The translations under genes were made by a program, and so were the position numbers. From Prevotellaceae bacterium UBA1710 (lineage in GTDB: Bacteria > Bacteroidota > Bacteroidia > Bacteroidales > Bacteroidaceae): 58,473 bases of DNA. A model generated the notes under the pieces. It had not been told where the DNA came from. It was given only the letters and a program-made list of their open reading frames with translations, and did not search any database. Positions 25,445 to 34,444 of this stretch are shown here, in pieces. The stretch is taken from positions 1 through 58,473 of the forward strand of contig DCJC01000055.1 in NCBI GenBank assembly GCA_002317355.1, given 5' to 3'. Every line of letters begins with the position of its first letter. The stretch's first letter is position 1.

Positions 25445-26566
25445 ATGAAAATTTTTAAAGGAATCTCACTTTTCGCAATGCTATTTAACGCATTGACATC
25501 CTATGCTCAGGTAAATCCCAAAGAAGGATATATCGTAACAAATCAGCAAGATACAATCTACGGATTGGTTGATTTCCGAACCAACGAAATTAACAGCAAA
25601 CAATGCTATTTTAAGGCAAACGATGCCCAGGAATTTGTAAAATATGGTCCGACAGATATTACAGCTTACAGATTCAAGGAATCAGGAAAGTATTATGTCA
25701 GTAAGAAATTCAACAATGAAGAAACTTTTTTTGCTGAGTTTCTCGTCAAAGGCATGCTAAATCTTTATCGTAAAGAAATAGATTCCCGAAGAATCTATTA
25801 CCTTGAGAATCAGGATGGTAATGTAGTATCATACGAGGAGAAGAAAATGGACAGCGATTATGATATGCGTATGGCAAAGGCAAATGCCCAGACCCTCTTC
25901 AGGCAAGTTGAGAAATCCCAAAATGCCGTAAACGACATAAAAATCGGGGAAATGAATGTCAAAAGAATGATAAAGATGGTACGCGACTACCATGAAGACG
26001 TCTGCACATCAAACACAGAGTGCATCCAGTTTGAGCACGAGCCAAAATCTGATAAAACAAAATGGTCACCAACGATATATGTTGGTGAAAGCAACCTGTT
26101 TTGTAAGAAGAATTCAATAATGCTTGACGTTAAAAACTCTTACGGCTTTGTCATTGGAGCAGGCGTAGATTTTGACAGATCAAGATCTGCAAGGGGAAAG
26201 TTATTTCAATTATATATCACATACTCAAGACTATACACTTCATCAAGACATAATAATTATCCAGACATAGAAACCTATACGATGGACGAGTTTGCAATAG
26301 CTTTAGGTCCAATGTATCGTTTCCCAATAAAGAACAAGCTCCATTTCACAGCAAATTTCGGAGTATCAACAAGATCATATAACATTTCATATTCTATGGA
26401 AGGAACCAAATATAAAGGAAATGAATTCCTATTATGTGTACCATACGTAGGATGTGGTCTGGAACTGCCAATCCAGAAACATGCACTAAACTTCAACATC
26501 GAGTTAAGAGGCATTGGGGTTAGTGACATGAACACATTACAGGCTATTGTAGGTTTCAGAATATAA
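25445..26566 (+). CDS. Secreted outer-membrane barrel protein of unknown function
   Basis: 373 residues with a signal peptide (MKIFKGISLFAMLFNALTSYAQ). The N-terminal part begins GYIVTNQQDTIYGLVDFRT, a pattern I associate with Bacteroidetes outer-membrane proteins whose first domain is a small beta module. After a helical stretch (about 140-195), residues 210-373 alternate hydrophobic and polar positions and end in Phe-Arg-Ile, as expected for an eight-stranded barrel. A -7 box TAATTTTG at 25350-25357 lies 88 bases upstream. Function is unknown. Confidence 0.75.
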   Translation: MKIFKGISLFAMLFNALTSYAQVNPKEGYIVTNQQDTIYGLVDFRTNEINSKQCYFKANDAQEFVKYGPTDITAYRFKESGKYYVSKKFNNEETFFAEFLVKGMLNLYRKEIDSRRIYYLENQDGNVVSYEEKKMDSDYDMRMAKANAQTLFRQVEKSQNAVNDIKIGEMNVKRMIKMVRDYHEDVCTSNTECIQFEHEPKSDKTKWSPTIYVGESNLFCKKNSIMLDVKNSYGFVIGAGVDFDRSRSARGKLFQLYITYSRLYTSSRHNNYPDIETYTMDEFAIALGPMYRFPIKNKLHFTANFGVSTRSYNISYSMEGTKYKGNEFLLCVPYVGCGLELPIQKHALNFNIELRGIGVSDMNTLQAIVGFRI

Positions 26567-26645
26567 GAATTTCCCAAGCCACATAAACGGTTCAAAATAC
26601 ATATATCAAAAACAATAGGAAAACTATTTAAAACAGGGAATTCCG

Positions 26646-26661
26646 TTGTGTGCGCACACAA
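26646..26661. promoter_or_regulatory. Perfect palindrome TTGTGTGCGCACACAA
   Basis: A 16-base perfect palindrome, 54 bases upstream of the -33 box of the next promoter. The promoter itself carries a degenerate half (TTTGCGTACACA). The same palindrome with one central change overlaps the promoter at 47452-47483. The binding protein is unknown. Confidence 0.65.
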
Positions 26662-26715
26662 ACAGTTGACATAAATCAACTCTTTGGGCATTTATACAAA
26701 AAAGTCACAAAATTG

Positions 26716-26747
26716 TTTGCGTACACAGAAAAATAGTCGTACCTTTG
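26716..26747 (+). promoter_or_regulatory. Promoter of candidate ncRNA
   Basis: TTTG (26716-26719), 20 bases, TACCTTTG (26740-26747): exact consensus. The following bases CACTCAGAAATCAGAGACAA match those after the promoter at 47476-47483 at 18 of 20 positions. Confidence 0.8.
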
Positions 26748-26751
26748 CACT

Positions 26752-27064
26752 CAGAAATCAGAGACAAGCGCCGACTTTCAGTCAACTTGCTTTATTTCTT
26801 TCGTGCGAGGATGCTTTGCACGTTGCATCGTCAAAAGGAAAAAAGAAGCAAAAACTTCTGGAAACATTCCTTGAAGACATATTGAAATGATTGTTTAGGT
26901 TAGTAGAATAATAGATTTAGGTTTTAGTTATTAGGTTAAAGATTGTTTGACTCTTGGATAACGAAGAACAACCGCAAGGTTATTCTTTCAATTTGAAAAA
27001 GGATTTAGTTAAACATATTTTTGAATGCTCCACAAGTCGCGATGACCAGTGGAGTATTTTTTTA
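26752..27064 (+). ncRNA. Candidate structured non-coding transcript of about 310 nt
   Basis: The unit is bounded by a consensus promoter and a terminator-like hairpin (CTCCAC 27028-27033, GTGGAG 27049-27054, then T7). Inside are hairpins gatgc/gcatc (near 26810-26830) and ggataac/gttattc (near 26955-26985). The only ORFs are short (a 24-codon one at about 26808) or lack a start, so a coding function is not supported. The gap from 26567 to 27485 holds no other gene. It is not recognisably tmRNA, RNase P or 6S RNA to me. Confidence 0.55.
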
Positions 27065-27170
27065 TGTTGTTTTCTGCACAAAACGATGTAAATTCGAAAA
27101 AACAACAAATAATTTAATGCCGCCATTTTCTAAAGATAATAATCCAGGATTCCTCTTGCATGATGTGTGG

Positions 27171-27293
27171 CTTGGAGAAAGTAAATTAGGAGTAAATTTG
27201 GTCAGTAAATTCATTAAGCGGCATCTGCCGCTGGAAAATAAATACTATCAGAATAATTTTCTGAATTAATTTACTCCTAATTTACTTTCCAAG
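27171..27293. repeat. Inverted repeat with agtaaattaggagtaaatt arms
   Basis: Arm 27171-27198 and arm 27268-27293 are complementary apart from a two-base insertion. The 69-base spacer contains the hairpin agcggca-tc-tgccgct. Confidence 0.85.
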
Positions 27294-27395
27294 ATTCAAC
27301 TGCTTTTCTTTATTCTAAATGGTTTTCTTCTTTTCAAAAGGACGAAAGCTAATTTATTTTCCCCTCAATTCGTAGAACTCACATTACACAAAAAA

Positions 27396-27438
27396 TCGCA
27401 CTTTCTTGTCAGGATAAAACACCGACAAAAAAGTGCGA
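27396..27438 (-). terminator. Terminator of the yccA operon
   Basis: A 15-bp stem with one mismatch (tcgcactttcttgtc / gacaaaaaagtgcga) and a 13-base loop, followed on the minus strand by TTTTTT. Confidence 0.85.
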
Positions 27439-27485
27439 ATCTATAAACTTAGCCAGTCTGTATTAATCAGCAGACAACCAATCAT

Positions 27486-28217
27486 TTACTTTCTATTTCC
27501 AAGAATTCTCAACAGATAGAGGAAGAGGTTGATGAAATCAAGATAAAGGCTAAGAGCACCGAGAAGAGCGAGTTTCTGAGCACCCTCGTCAGCAGTATCC
27601 TGAGTAAGGAGCATCTGCTTGATCTTCTGTGAGTCATAAGCTGTAAGGCCAACGAAAATCAGTACACCTACATAGCTGATAACCATCTGCAAACCAGAAG
27701 AGTGCATAAACATATTCACTACACTTGCAATGATAAGTCCGATAAGAGCCATGAAGAGAATGCCACCAATCTTTGTGAGGTCAGTCTTTGTGAAATATCC
27801 AATCAATGACATAACACCAAACGTTGCAGCCGTGATGAAGAACACCATTCCTATAGATTCCATCGTATAAGCAAGGAAGATAACGGAAAGAGTAGCACCA
27901 TTTATCACACTATACGCAATAAACATGAGAGTTGCAGTTGCAAGACTCAATGAGTTGATTCTGCTTGAAAGATACCATACGATACCAATTTCAGCAGCAA
28001 AAAGACCATAGAACAAGATCTTATTTGTAATGATAGCGTAAATAAGTGATGGTGTTGTAGCAACGCCAAAAGCTGTAATACCTGTAATAACCATGGCAAG
28101 AGTCATCCATGTATAGACCTTACGCATCAGAACAGGAAAAGAAGTTGCAGGACGATAAGAGCGAGTGTAGTTGCTCTCTGCCTCATTGACCATACGGTCG
28201 AAATCTTTGTAATCCAT
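27486..28217 (-). CDS. Bax inhibitor-1/YccA family membrane protein
   Basis: 243 residues with seven predicted membrane segments starting near residue 30 and the family signature GVLIFVGLTAYDSQKIKQM (about 195-213). The C-terminal segment ends SLYLDFINLFLYLLRILG, also typical. Bacterial YccA-type proteins modulate the FtsH protease, and related BI-1 proteins are pH-sensitive calcium leak channels; which applies here is unknown. It lies 31 bases after the channel gene and ends at a strong terminator. Confidence 0.93.
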   Translation of the reverse strand: MDYKDFDRMVNEAESNYTRSYRPATSFPVLMRKVYTWMTLAMVITGITAFGVATTPSLIYAIITNKILFYGLFAAEIGIVWYLSSRINSLSLATATLMFIAYSVINGATLSVIFLAYTMESIGMVFFITAATFGVMSLIGYFTKTDLTKIGGILFMALIGLIIASVVNMFMHSSGLQMVISYVGVLIFVGLTAYDSQKIKQMLLTQDTADEGAQKLALLGALSLYLDFINLFLYLLRILGNRK

Positions 28218-28248
28218 AATTGTATTGTTTTAAATTTGTTATTGTTTT

Positions 28249-28881
28249 CTATATTTTTGAGAAAGTCAGGCTGCCTAATGCATTTCCGACTATCATTATC
28301 AGAAGATTGAGCGAGAAGCCAAGCGGAAGCTCTATGGCACGTTCTGCAATATGTGCAACCCCTTCTCGTGCTATCCACATCCAGAAGTACCCGAAATTGG
28401 CTATGCAATGTTCAAACCCACAGAGTATGAAGAACATAATAGGCAGGATGACAAGTATCGGATTATTCGTCTTGCGCCAGCCATTTACTGCCAGATACAT
28501 CATCGCTCCACATCCCCAAGAAAGGAACAAGGCACTAAACCAAGTCTGCTCCACTTTGGTCTTGACCATTGCGTCAACAACTGACAGGTCGAGTCTTGAG
28601 GCATTTGCTAATGCACATACAAAAGCTATGCCAATAAAATTCATCAGAATAATTGGCAGCATCCCACCGACAGGTTTCCAGAGATCATGAACGCTCTCTA
28701 CATACCCTATCCTACCCGTATAGAGTGGATATCCTTTGATGAGAATACTGAGCAGACCAAGTGAAAAGAGGAATGAACCAACGATGTGACTTTCACTCAC
28801 AACATACACAAGGTCGCCCATACCTATCAGCACACCTGCCAAAAGCGACTGAAGATAGAAGTCTTTTGTCTCTTTATTCAT
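28249..28881 (-). CDS. Formate/nitrite transporter family channel
   Basis: 210 residues with about six membrane segments and the FNT motif GFEHCIANFGYF (about 153-164). The family forms pentameric channels for formate, nitrite or hydrosulfide. The frame continues to 28947 with a TTG start, but the ATG at 28881 (MNKETKDFYLQSLLAG) matches the family and follows a perfect -7 box TATCTTTG (minus, 28906-28913). It is shorter than typical FocA (about 270). With yccA it forms a two-gene operon. Confidence 0.88.
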   Translation of the reverse strand: MNKETKDFYLQSLLAGVLIGMGDLVYVVSESHIVGSFLFSLGLLSILIKGYPLYTGRIGYVESVHDLWKPVGGMLPIILMNFIGIAFVCALANASRLDLSVVDAMVKTKVEQTWFSALFLSWGCGAMMYLAVNGWRKTNNPILVILPIMFFILCGFEHCIANFGYFWMWIAREGVAHIAERAIELPLGFSLNLLIMIVGNALGSLTFSKI

Positions 28882-28983
28882 TATTGATAATATGCGAAAT
28901 ATTGGCAAAGATAAGCAATTTTTGGGAATAAATTCTTCTTTTCGCAAAAATAAAGCATCAGATTTGCATTTTTTATGCTATTG

Positions 28984-29016
28984 TTTATCAAATATAAAGA
29001 ATTTTATATACTTTTG
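28984..29016 (+). promoter_or_regulatory. Promoter of the nucleobase salvage operon
   Basis: TACTTTTG at 29009-29016 as -7 box, with TTTA at 28984-28987 21 bases upstream as a weaker -33 box. The upp ATG lies 56 bases downstream. Confidence 0.65.
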
Positions 29017-29072
29017 TGGGAAAATCTAAACAACAATATAAAGATCTTTACCCAACAGGAAACTGAACGAAT

Positions 29073-29732
29073 ATGAAAGTCATCAATCTTGGAGCTCAAA
29101 ACTCCGTACTCAATAAGTTCATGGCAGAAATCCGTGACGAAAAGATTCAGAAAGACCGTATGCGCTTTCGCGAGAATATCAAGCGGATCGGTCATATTGA
29201 GGCATACGAAGCAAGCAAACTATTGGATTACAGCCCAAAGACCACTACCACTCCTCTTGCTCCCTGCGAGATGAGCACCTATGACGATGATGTGGTGATT
29301 GCAACAGTCTTTCGAGCTGGGTTGCCTTTGCATGAGGCTTTTCTCGACATATTCGATGAAGCTGACAATGGATTTGTTTCCGCCTATCGTTATTATACGG
29401 ATAAGGAATGTACAAAGATTGGTGTGAAGATTGAGTATCTTGCAACTCCAAACCTTACTGACAAGACTCTCATGCTCGTTGATCCAATGCTTGCAACTGG
29501 TGACAGTATAGAACTGGCATACAAGGCATTATGCACAAAGGGTATACCAAAGCGCATTATCATAGCTTGTGTAATTGCGAGTAAACAAGGTGTTGAACAT
29601 CTCAAGGAGATATTCCCTGAGGATGATACCATTCTTATCTGTGGAGCTATCGACCCTATACTCAACGAACATAAGTACATCGTTCCTGGACTTGGAGATG
29701 CTGGCGACTTGATGTACGGGGAGAAAGTGTAA
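29073..29732 (+). CDS. upp: Uracil phosphoribosyltransferase
   Basis: 219 residues, converting uracil and PRPP to UMP. The PRPP loop LMLVDPMLATGDS (about 133-145) and the C-terminal uracil-binding GLGDAGDLMYG are diagnostic. It is the first gene of a salvage operon with a purine permease and xanthine phosphoribosyltransferase. The last codons lie at the edge of a tandem repeat (GTGTAAAGT units) that fills the gap to the next gene. Confidence 0.95.
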   Translation: MKVINLGAQNSVLNKFMAEIRDEKIQKDRMRFRENIKRIGHIEAYEASKLLDYSPKTTTTPLAPCEMSTYDDDVVIATVFRAGLPLHEAFLDIFDEADNGFVSAYRYYTDKECTKIGVKIEYLATPNLTDKTLMLVDPMLATGDSIELAYKALCTKGIPKRIIIACVIASKQGVEHLKEIFPEDDTILICGAIDPILNEHKYIVPGLGDAGDLMYGEKV

Positions 29733-29798
29733 AGTGTAAAGTGAAAAGTGAAAAGTATAAAGTGAAAAGTGTAAAGCATTAAGTATAAAGTGAAAAGT
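29727..29798 (+). repeat. Direct tandem repeat of aagtgtaaagtgaaa units
   Basis: Seven or so degenerate 7- and 9-base units (gtgtaaa, gtgaaaa, gtataaa) run head to tail from the upp stop codon to the permease ATG. A related run occupies the next intercistronic gap (31098-31170) and the arms at 31755-31871. Confidence 0.85.
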
Positions 29799-31112
29799 AT
29801 GGAACAAAATCTAAACAATTTGTATTCTCTGGATGGTCGTCTGCCTATTGCTAAGGCTGTACCATTCGGTTTGCAGCATGTGCTTGCAATGTTTGTCAGC
29901 AACATCACGCCTCTGATGATTCTTGCTAATGCCATCGGACTTGAGCAAGGCATCAGTAGCGCATTGATACAGAACTGTATGGTGATTGCCGGAATCGGAA
30001 CACTCATCCAGCTCTACCCTATCTGGCGTATTGGCTCACGACTGCCTATCGTCATGGGTATCTCATTTACATTCCTCTCACTAAGCATCGGTATCGCAAG
30101 CACCTACGGCATGGGCACATTGATGGGTGCTGTTATCATTGGTGGTTTGGTAGAAGGTACACTTGGTCTTTTCGCGAAATATTGGGTAAAACTCATTCCT
30201 CACGTTGTAGCAGCAACCGTGGTAACAGCTATCGGCTTCTCATTATTACCTATTGGTGCAAACTCATTCGCAGGTGGTCAGGGGGCTGCTGATTTCGGTA
30301 GCGCAAACAACTGGATCGTAGGTAGCGTAACATTACTTTCATGCCTTATCTGTCAGGTATGTGCCAAGGGGTTCCTTCGCTCATTATCGGTTCTTGTAGG
30401 ACTTATCATCGGTTACATCCTTGCTCTCTGCATGGGTATGGTAAACCTTGCAGGCATCATGGACCAGCCTATTGTGGCATTACCAAAGCTATTGCCATTC
30501 ACACCAGAATTCAATGTTGGAGCAATTCTATCAGTAGTTGCCATCTTCCTTGTATCTGCTACAGAAACAATTGGCGACACAAGTGCTCTTTGTAATGGTG
30601 CCTTGAAGCGTAATCCACACGAGACCGAACTTGGTGCATCTGTCAGTTGTGACGGATTTGTCAGTTCAATAGCAGGTATCTTCGGATGTACCCCTATCAC
30701 ATCATTCAGTCAGAATGTTGGACTTGCAACAATGTCGGGAGTAATAAACCGTTTCACCATCGCTACAGGAGCTGTAATCATGATTCTTGGTGGTATCTTC
30801 CCTGCTATCGGTTATGCCCTCACAACGATTCCTCAGGCAGTATTGGGAGGCTGCACAATCATGATGTTCGGTTCTATCCTTTTTGCAGGTTTCGGTATGA
30901 TGGCGAGAAGTGGTTTCTCACAGCGTAACATGGTGATAGTCAGTCTTTCACTCAGCATCGGCTTAGGTTTCACTCAGGCAGCTGAGATGTTCAACATCTT
31001 CCCTGAAATCATTAAGACTGTATTTGCAAACAACTGTGTTGCTATCGTATTCCTTCTTGCTGTATTGTTGAATCTCATCCTTCCAAAAGAAGAGGAGGAA
31101 AGTGAAAAGTAG
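29799..31112 (+). CDS. pbuX: NCS2-family purine (xanthine/urate) permease
   Basis: 437 residues, about 14 membrane segments. SATETIGDTSA (about 250-260) and GCTPITSFSQNVGL (about 290-303) match the substrate-binding motifs of the xanthine/urate branch of the NCS2 family rather than the uracil branch. The frame opens with GTG at 29790, but the ATG at 29799 is the natural start (MEQNLNNLYSLDG). It lies between upp and xpt, and proton-coupled xanthine uptake feeding Xpt is the best reading. The C terminus (KEEEESEK) runs into the repeat arm. Confidence 0.9.
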   Translation: MEQNLNNLYSLDGRLPIAKAVPFGLQHVLAMFVSNITPLMILANAIGLEQGISSALIQNCMVIAGIGTLIQLYPIWRIGSRLPIVMGISFTFLSLSIGIASTYGMGTLMGAVIIGGLVEGTLGLFAKYWVKLIPHVVAATVVTAIGFSLLPIGANSFAGGQGAADFGSANNWIVGSVTLLSCLICQVCAKGFLRSLSVLVGLIIGYILALCMGMVNLAGIMDQPIVALPKLLPFTPEFNVGAILSVVAIFLVSATETIGDTSALCNGALKRNPHETELGASVSCDGFVSSIAGIFGCTPITSFSQNVGLATMSGVINRFTIATGAVIMILGGIFPAIGYALTTIPQAVLGGCTIMMFGSILFAGFGMMARSGFSQRNMVIVSLSLSIGLGFTQAAEMFNIFPEIIKTVFANNCVAIVFLLAVLLNLILPKEEEESEK

Positions 31113-31170
31113 AAAGTGTAAAGTATAAAGTGTAAAGTGTAAAGTATAAAGTGTAAAGTGTAAAGTAAAA
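31098..31170 (+). repeat. Direct tandem repeat of gtgtaaagtataaa units
   Basis: Eight or so 7-base units (gtgtaaa, gtataaa) between the permease stop and xpt ATG. It begins within the last codons of the permease, so it also contributes coding sequence. Confidence 0.85.
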
Positions 31171-31173
31171 GAT

Positions 31174-31752
31174 ATGAATTTCCTTGAAGAAAAAATCCTT
31201 GCTGACGGATGTATCAAGCAAGGTAACATATTAAAGGTTGATAATTTCCTCAACCATCAGATTGACATCGACATTATGCGTCAGATAGCCTATGAATTCA
31301 AACGTAGGTTCAAGGGTAAAGAAGTAACAAAGATTCTGACCATTGAAGCAAGTGGTATTGCTATTGCCACTCTTCTTGCAGACCTCTATGATGTGCCTGT
31401 AGTATTTGCGAAGAAAGGCGAGACTGCTAATAGCACTGATGACAAATACATCTCCCAGGCATACTCATTCACCCATAAGAAGATGAACTCAGTCTTTGTC
31501 TCAAAGCCTTACATGCTAAAAGACGATAAAGTCCTCATCGTTGATGATTTCCTTGCTGACGGTCAGGCTATGAGTGCTCTTATCGACATTGTTCACCAAG
31601 CTGGTGCAACAGTAGTAGGATGTGGTGTAGCGATAGAGAAAGGTGTTCAGCAAGGTGGTAAGAAACTTCGTGAAGAAGGCTATCACGTTGAGTCAATAGC
31701 CATTCTTGATGAAATGGATTATGAGAAAGGAACGATTACTTTCAGAGGATAA
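31174..31752 (+). CDS. xpt: Xanthine phosphoribosyltransferase
   Basis: 192 residues, the usual Xpt length, making XMP from xanthine and PRPP. The PRPP-binding loop is VLIVDDFLADGQA (about 125-137), and KILTIEASGIAIAT (about 50-63) is the N-terminal phosphate-binding strand. The C terminus KGTITFRG is also typical. It is the last gene of the upp-permease-xpt operon. I see no purine riboswitch in the leader of this operon. Confidence 0.95.
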   Translation: MNFLEEKILADGCIKQGNILKVDNFLNHQIDIDIMRQIAYEFKRRFKGKEVTKILTIEASGIAIATLLADLYDVPVVFAKKGETANSTDDKYISQAYSFTHKKMNSVFVSKPYMLKDDKVLIVDDFLADGQAMSALIDIVHQAGATVVGCGVAIEKGVQQGGKKLREEGYHVESIAILDEMDYEKGTITFRG

Positions 31753-31754
31753 AT

Positions 31755-31871
31755 AGAGTAAAGAGTAAAGTTAAAAGTGTAATGTGGATAGTGTAGTTCG
31801 TATTAGCATTTTGAGAGCTTTTACGTTAACCAGACTATCTACATTACACTTTTAACTTTACCCTTTACTCT
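31755..31871. repeat. 38-bp inverted repeat between xpt and the GH43 gene
   Basis: Arms 31755-31792 and 31834-31871 agree at 36 of 38 positions around a 41-base spacer. The seeds (gtaaag, aagtgtaa) resemble the direct repeats inside the salvage operon. It lies between convergent genes and may serve as a terminator stem. Confidence 0.92.
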
Positions 31872-31877
31872 AAAAAA

Positions 31878-33491
31878 CTATTTAAACTTCAACGTATTAA
31901 CTGTGCAGATTGACTTTTCCTTAGTATCTGACTTAAACACGAAGAAAAGGGCATGCTTGCCATTGTAGTTCTTGAGATTTGGAACTGCGACTGAAACATC
32001 GACAGGCTTCTTATCCACCTGAGCATCAACAGCCAAAGAGCCAATCTTTACGCCATCCTTATCATTTGGACGATCAATATAGACATCAACAGTACCAGCA
32101 ACACCTTCCTTGTTGATATTCAGAATCAACTGAAGATTATCCTTGCCGTAGGTCTTACGAAAGTTGTAGTACTTATAACCAACAACAGAACCATCAGTAT
32201 TGTTCACCATCTCGCACTTATTGATAGAAGGATCGTATGGATTGGTCTTGCCATCATACTCGATGCGGTTGATATTGGTGTGTGAGCCATAATACACAAC
32301 ATTTGGATATTCCTGAACAGATGGTTTAGGTCCCATGAAATAGCATGCGATACCAGCAGGATATTGCTTGTAAGGGTCAAGTCCCTCGGTACAGAATCCC
32401 TCAGAGGTAAACTCACCCTCAGAGATACGTACATAACCATCCTTACCCTCCTGTACCTCAACTGTGATAGGAGCTACAGTTGCCTGACGTGAATACTCAG
32501 AAGTACCAGCCTGACGATGATAGAACACCCACCACTTACCATTTATCTCACAGATACTGCCATGAGTATTACCACTTGGACAAGCAGTTGCAACAACAGT
32601 TCCATCCTCAAGAGTCTCACGACCACGACCGTCAATAATAGTACCGCCATAAGTCCAAGGACCTAAAGGACTATTACTATAGCAGTAAGCAAGTGTATAG
32701 TTTGTTGTAGGCAAGCCAAACTCACCATCGTTAGTGAAACGGCTATAGATAAACACATACTTATCCTTTATCTTACGGATAGAAGATGCCTCGAAGAAAC
32801 GATAGAGATGATCCTGATTATGTCCAGGAATCATATCCTCTATAATCTTTGCACCAGGCTTTACGGTTGCCATTGTCGTTGGATCAAGCTCTGCTGCATA
32901 CGAGCGTTCAAAACCCCAGTAGCCATACACTCTTCCATCATCATCCACAAAACAAGCAGGGTCGAAACCGAAAGGACCTACAGTCTCATCAGCCTTTTCC
33001 TTATTCCAGTTGCATACCACGAAAGGACCATCAGGTCTGTCAGACTTAGCCACAAGACCGTTTCTCTTGTCATGCTGTACGTTTGGATAGAGGTAATATG
33101 TCTTCTTGCCATTGGCATCTGTCGTAAATGTCACATCTGGAGCATAGAGCACATCCCCCACTCCATCAGCATTCAGTTTCTTGCCATTGGCATCTGTCTT
33201 TGACTCAAAGATGATACCATCATATCGCCAGTTGGTAAGATCTTCTACTGGAGCAGACCATACAACCTGATCCCTACCGCAATAGAAATTGATAAGATTA
33301 TCATGTGAACCATAGACATACACACGCTTCTTACCTGGATTATCAGGATCATCAAAAACGTATGGCTCTCCGTCAGGAATAAACTCCCAGAGAGGCATGT
33401 ATGGGTTTTGCGCATTAGCCACAGAGGCTGTAGCGCACATTGCTGTCATAAGTAAAGCCTTTGCAGACTTCCTAAAATCTAATTTGAACAT
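31878..33491 (-). CDS. Secreted glycoside hydrolase family 43 protein
   Basis: 537 residues with a signal peptide (to about residue 27). A five-bladed beta-propeller of the GH43 type follows (about 38-360). Candidate catalytic residues are Asp40 or Asp47 in the first blade, Asp177 in GFDPACFVDDDG and Glu234 in FFEASSIRK. Residues about 385-537 form a beta-sandwich resembling a CBM6-type carbohydrate-binding domain. Members release arabinose or xylose from plant polysaccharides, which would fit the arabinose operon in this window. The start is the ATG at 33491, not the upstream TTG at 33518. A -7 box TAACTTTG lies at 33529-33536 (minus). Confidence 0.88.
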   Translation of the reverse strand: MFKLDFRKSAKALLMTAMCATASVANAQNPYMPLWEFIPDGEPYVFDDPDNPGKKRVYVYGSHDNLINFYCGRDQVVWSAPVEDLTNWRYDGIIFESKTDANGKKLNADGVGDVLYAPDVTFTTDANGKKTYYLYPNVQHDKRNGLVAKSDRPDGPFVVCNWNKEKADETVGPFGFDPACFVDDDGRVYGYWGFERSYAAELDPTTMATVKPGAKIIEDMIPGHNQDHLYRFFEASSIRKIKDKYVFIYSRFTNDGEFGLPTTNYTLAYCYSNSPLGPWTYGGTIIDGRGRETLEDGTVVATACPSGNTHGSICEINGKWWVFYHRQAGTSEYSRQATVAPITVEVQEGKDGYVRISEGEFTSEGFCTEGLDPYKQYPAGIACYFMGPKPSVQEYPNVVYYGSHTNINRIEYDGKTNPYDPSINKCEMVNNTDGSVVGYKYYNFRKTYGKDNLQLILNINKEGVAGTVDVYIDRPNDKDGVKIGSLAVDAQVDKKPVDVSVAVPNLKNYNGKHALFFVFKSDTKEKSICTVNTLKFK

Positions 33492-33651
33492 AATATAATT
33501 TAGTTTAGTTATTTTCAAAAATTCCTTGCAAAGTTACTAAAACTTAGGCGATTCCCATTCATTTATACCTTTTTTAACAAGAGAGAAAGCCGAAAAACAA
33601 AAGTTTTATAGTAATTTTGCAACGATTTAATCAGTTACAAACTAAAGATTC

Positions 33652-34293
33652 ATGATAAAGACCATTATATTCGACCTTGGAGGCGTGCTTATCGATGTAG
33701 ATATGCCACATTGCTTCCAAAACATGAAGGCTCTTGGAGTGGATGTAGAAGCTCTTGCCAAGACTCCTTCATCGGCTCCTGCTTCAACTGTTTGCGAAGG
33801 GATAACAATCTCAGGCGTTCTGAATGATTATCAGATAGGTAAGATTCCAACAGAAGAATTCCTGTCTATGATTCTGAAAGTGAGTGCTCCTGGCACTACT
33901 CGTCAGCAGGTTCTTGACGCATGGAACTCATGTCTTCAGGAATTACCAAAGTACAAACTCGATTTCGTAAAGCAACTGCGAAGTGAGGGATACGTCACAC
34001 ATCTTCTATCCAACACTAACGATGCCCATTGGAAATACATCCTTGAGACATCATTCCCAGAACCTGCAGAGAACTATTTCGACCAGCTCTTCCTCTCACA
34101 GGAAATGGGATTGGCAAAACCAGACCCTAACATCTACGCAGAAGTGCTTCGCAGAATAGGCACACCAGCCGACGAGTGCCTCTTCATCGATGACTCAAGC
34201 GACAACTGCAAAGCAGCAGAGGCTCTTGGCATTCACACCTACAATGCTCCTGTGCATACTGATTGGAGAGAAGAGGTTTTGAAGAAAATATAA
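33652..34293 (+). CDS. HAD-superfamily (HAD-IA) hydrolase
   Basis: 213 residues. Motif I is IIFDLGGVLIDVD (residues 4-16). Motif II is HLLSNTNDAHW (about 118-128), and GLAKPDPNIYAEVL followed by CLFIDDSSDNCKAAEALGI forms motifs III and IV. A helical cap sits between motifs I and II. Close relatives act on sugar phosphates or nucleotides such as glucose 1-phosphate or FMN; the substrate is open. A -7 box TAATTTTG at 33612-33619 supports its own transcription. Confidence 0.88.
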   Translation: MIKTIIFDLGGVLIDVDMPHCFQNMKALGVDVEALAKTPSSAPASTVCEGITISGVLNDYQIGKIPTEEFLSMILKVSAPGTTRQQVLDAWNSCLQELPKYKLDFVKQLRSEGYVTHLLSNTNDAHWKYILETSFPEPAENYFDQLFLSQEMGLAKPDPNIYAEVLRRIGTPADECLFIDDSSDNCKAAEALGIHTYNAPVHTDWREEVLKKI

Positions 34294-34296
34294 GCC

Positions 34297-34444
34297 AAGC
34301 CCCCCAGCCCCCGAAGGGGGAGTTTTTAAAATAGTAATGCCGCTTATGGAGATTCGTCAAGAACTAACCAAAGCGGCTTTATTGTAATTCCCTTAAGTGA
34401 GAAAAACTATCTAACAAACTCCCCCTTCGGGGGCTGGGGGGCTT
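34297..34444. repeat. Perfect 29-bp inverted repeat with 90-base spacer
   Basis: Arms 34297-34325 and 34416-34444 are exact reverse complements, each containing its own cccccttcggggg-type hairpin. The spacer has an outer gccgct/agcggc pair. It sits between two convergent genes and ends one base before the stop codon of the small membrane protein gene. Confidence 0.95.

Noticed and set aside
26684..26890. 68-codon ORF over the candidate ncRNA
   Set aside because: It begins upstream of the mapped promoter box and has no ATG after it; composition does not look like a protein.
27021..27269. 82-codon ORF
   Set aside because: It runs through a terminator and an inverted-repeat element and resembles no protein.
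28882..28947. N-terminal extension of the formate/nitrite-type channel
   Set aside because: It would need a TTG start and the -7 box at 28906-28913 lies inside it.
28882..29072. Purine riboswitch before the nucleobase salvage operon
   Set aside because: The leader is only about 50 bases and shows none of the paired elements of known purine aptamers.
29727..31170. Tandem gtgtaaag runs as regulator-binding arrays
   Set aside because: Units vary in length and sequence and lie in intercistronic gaps and last codons, not near promoters; repeat growth explains them better.
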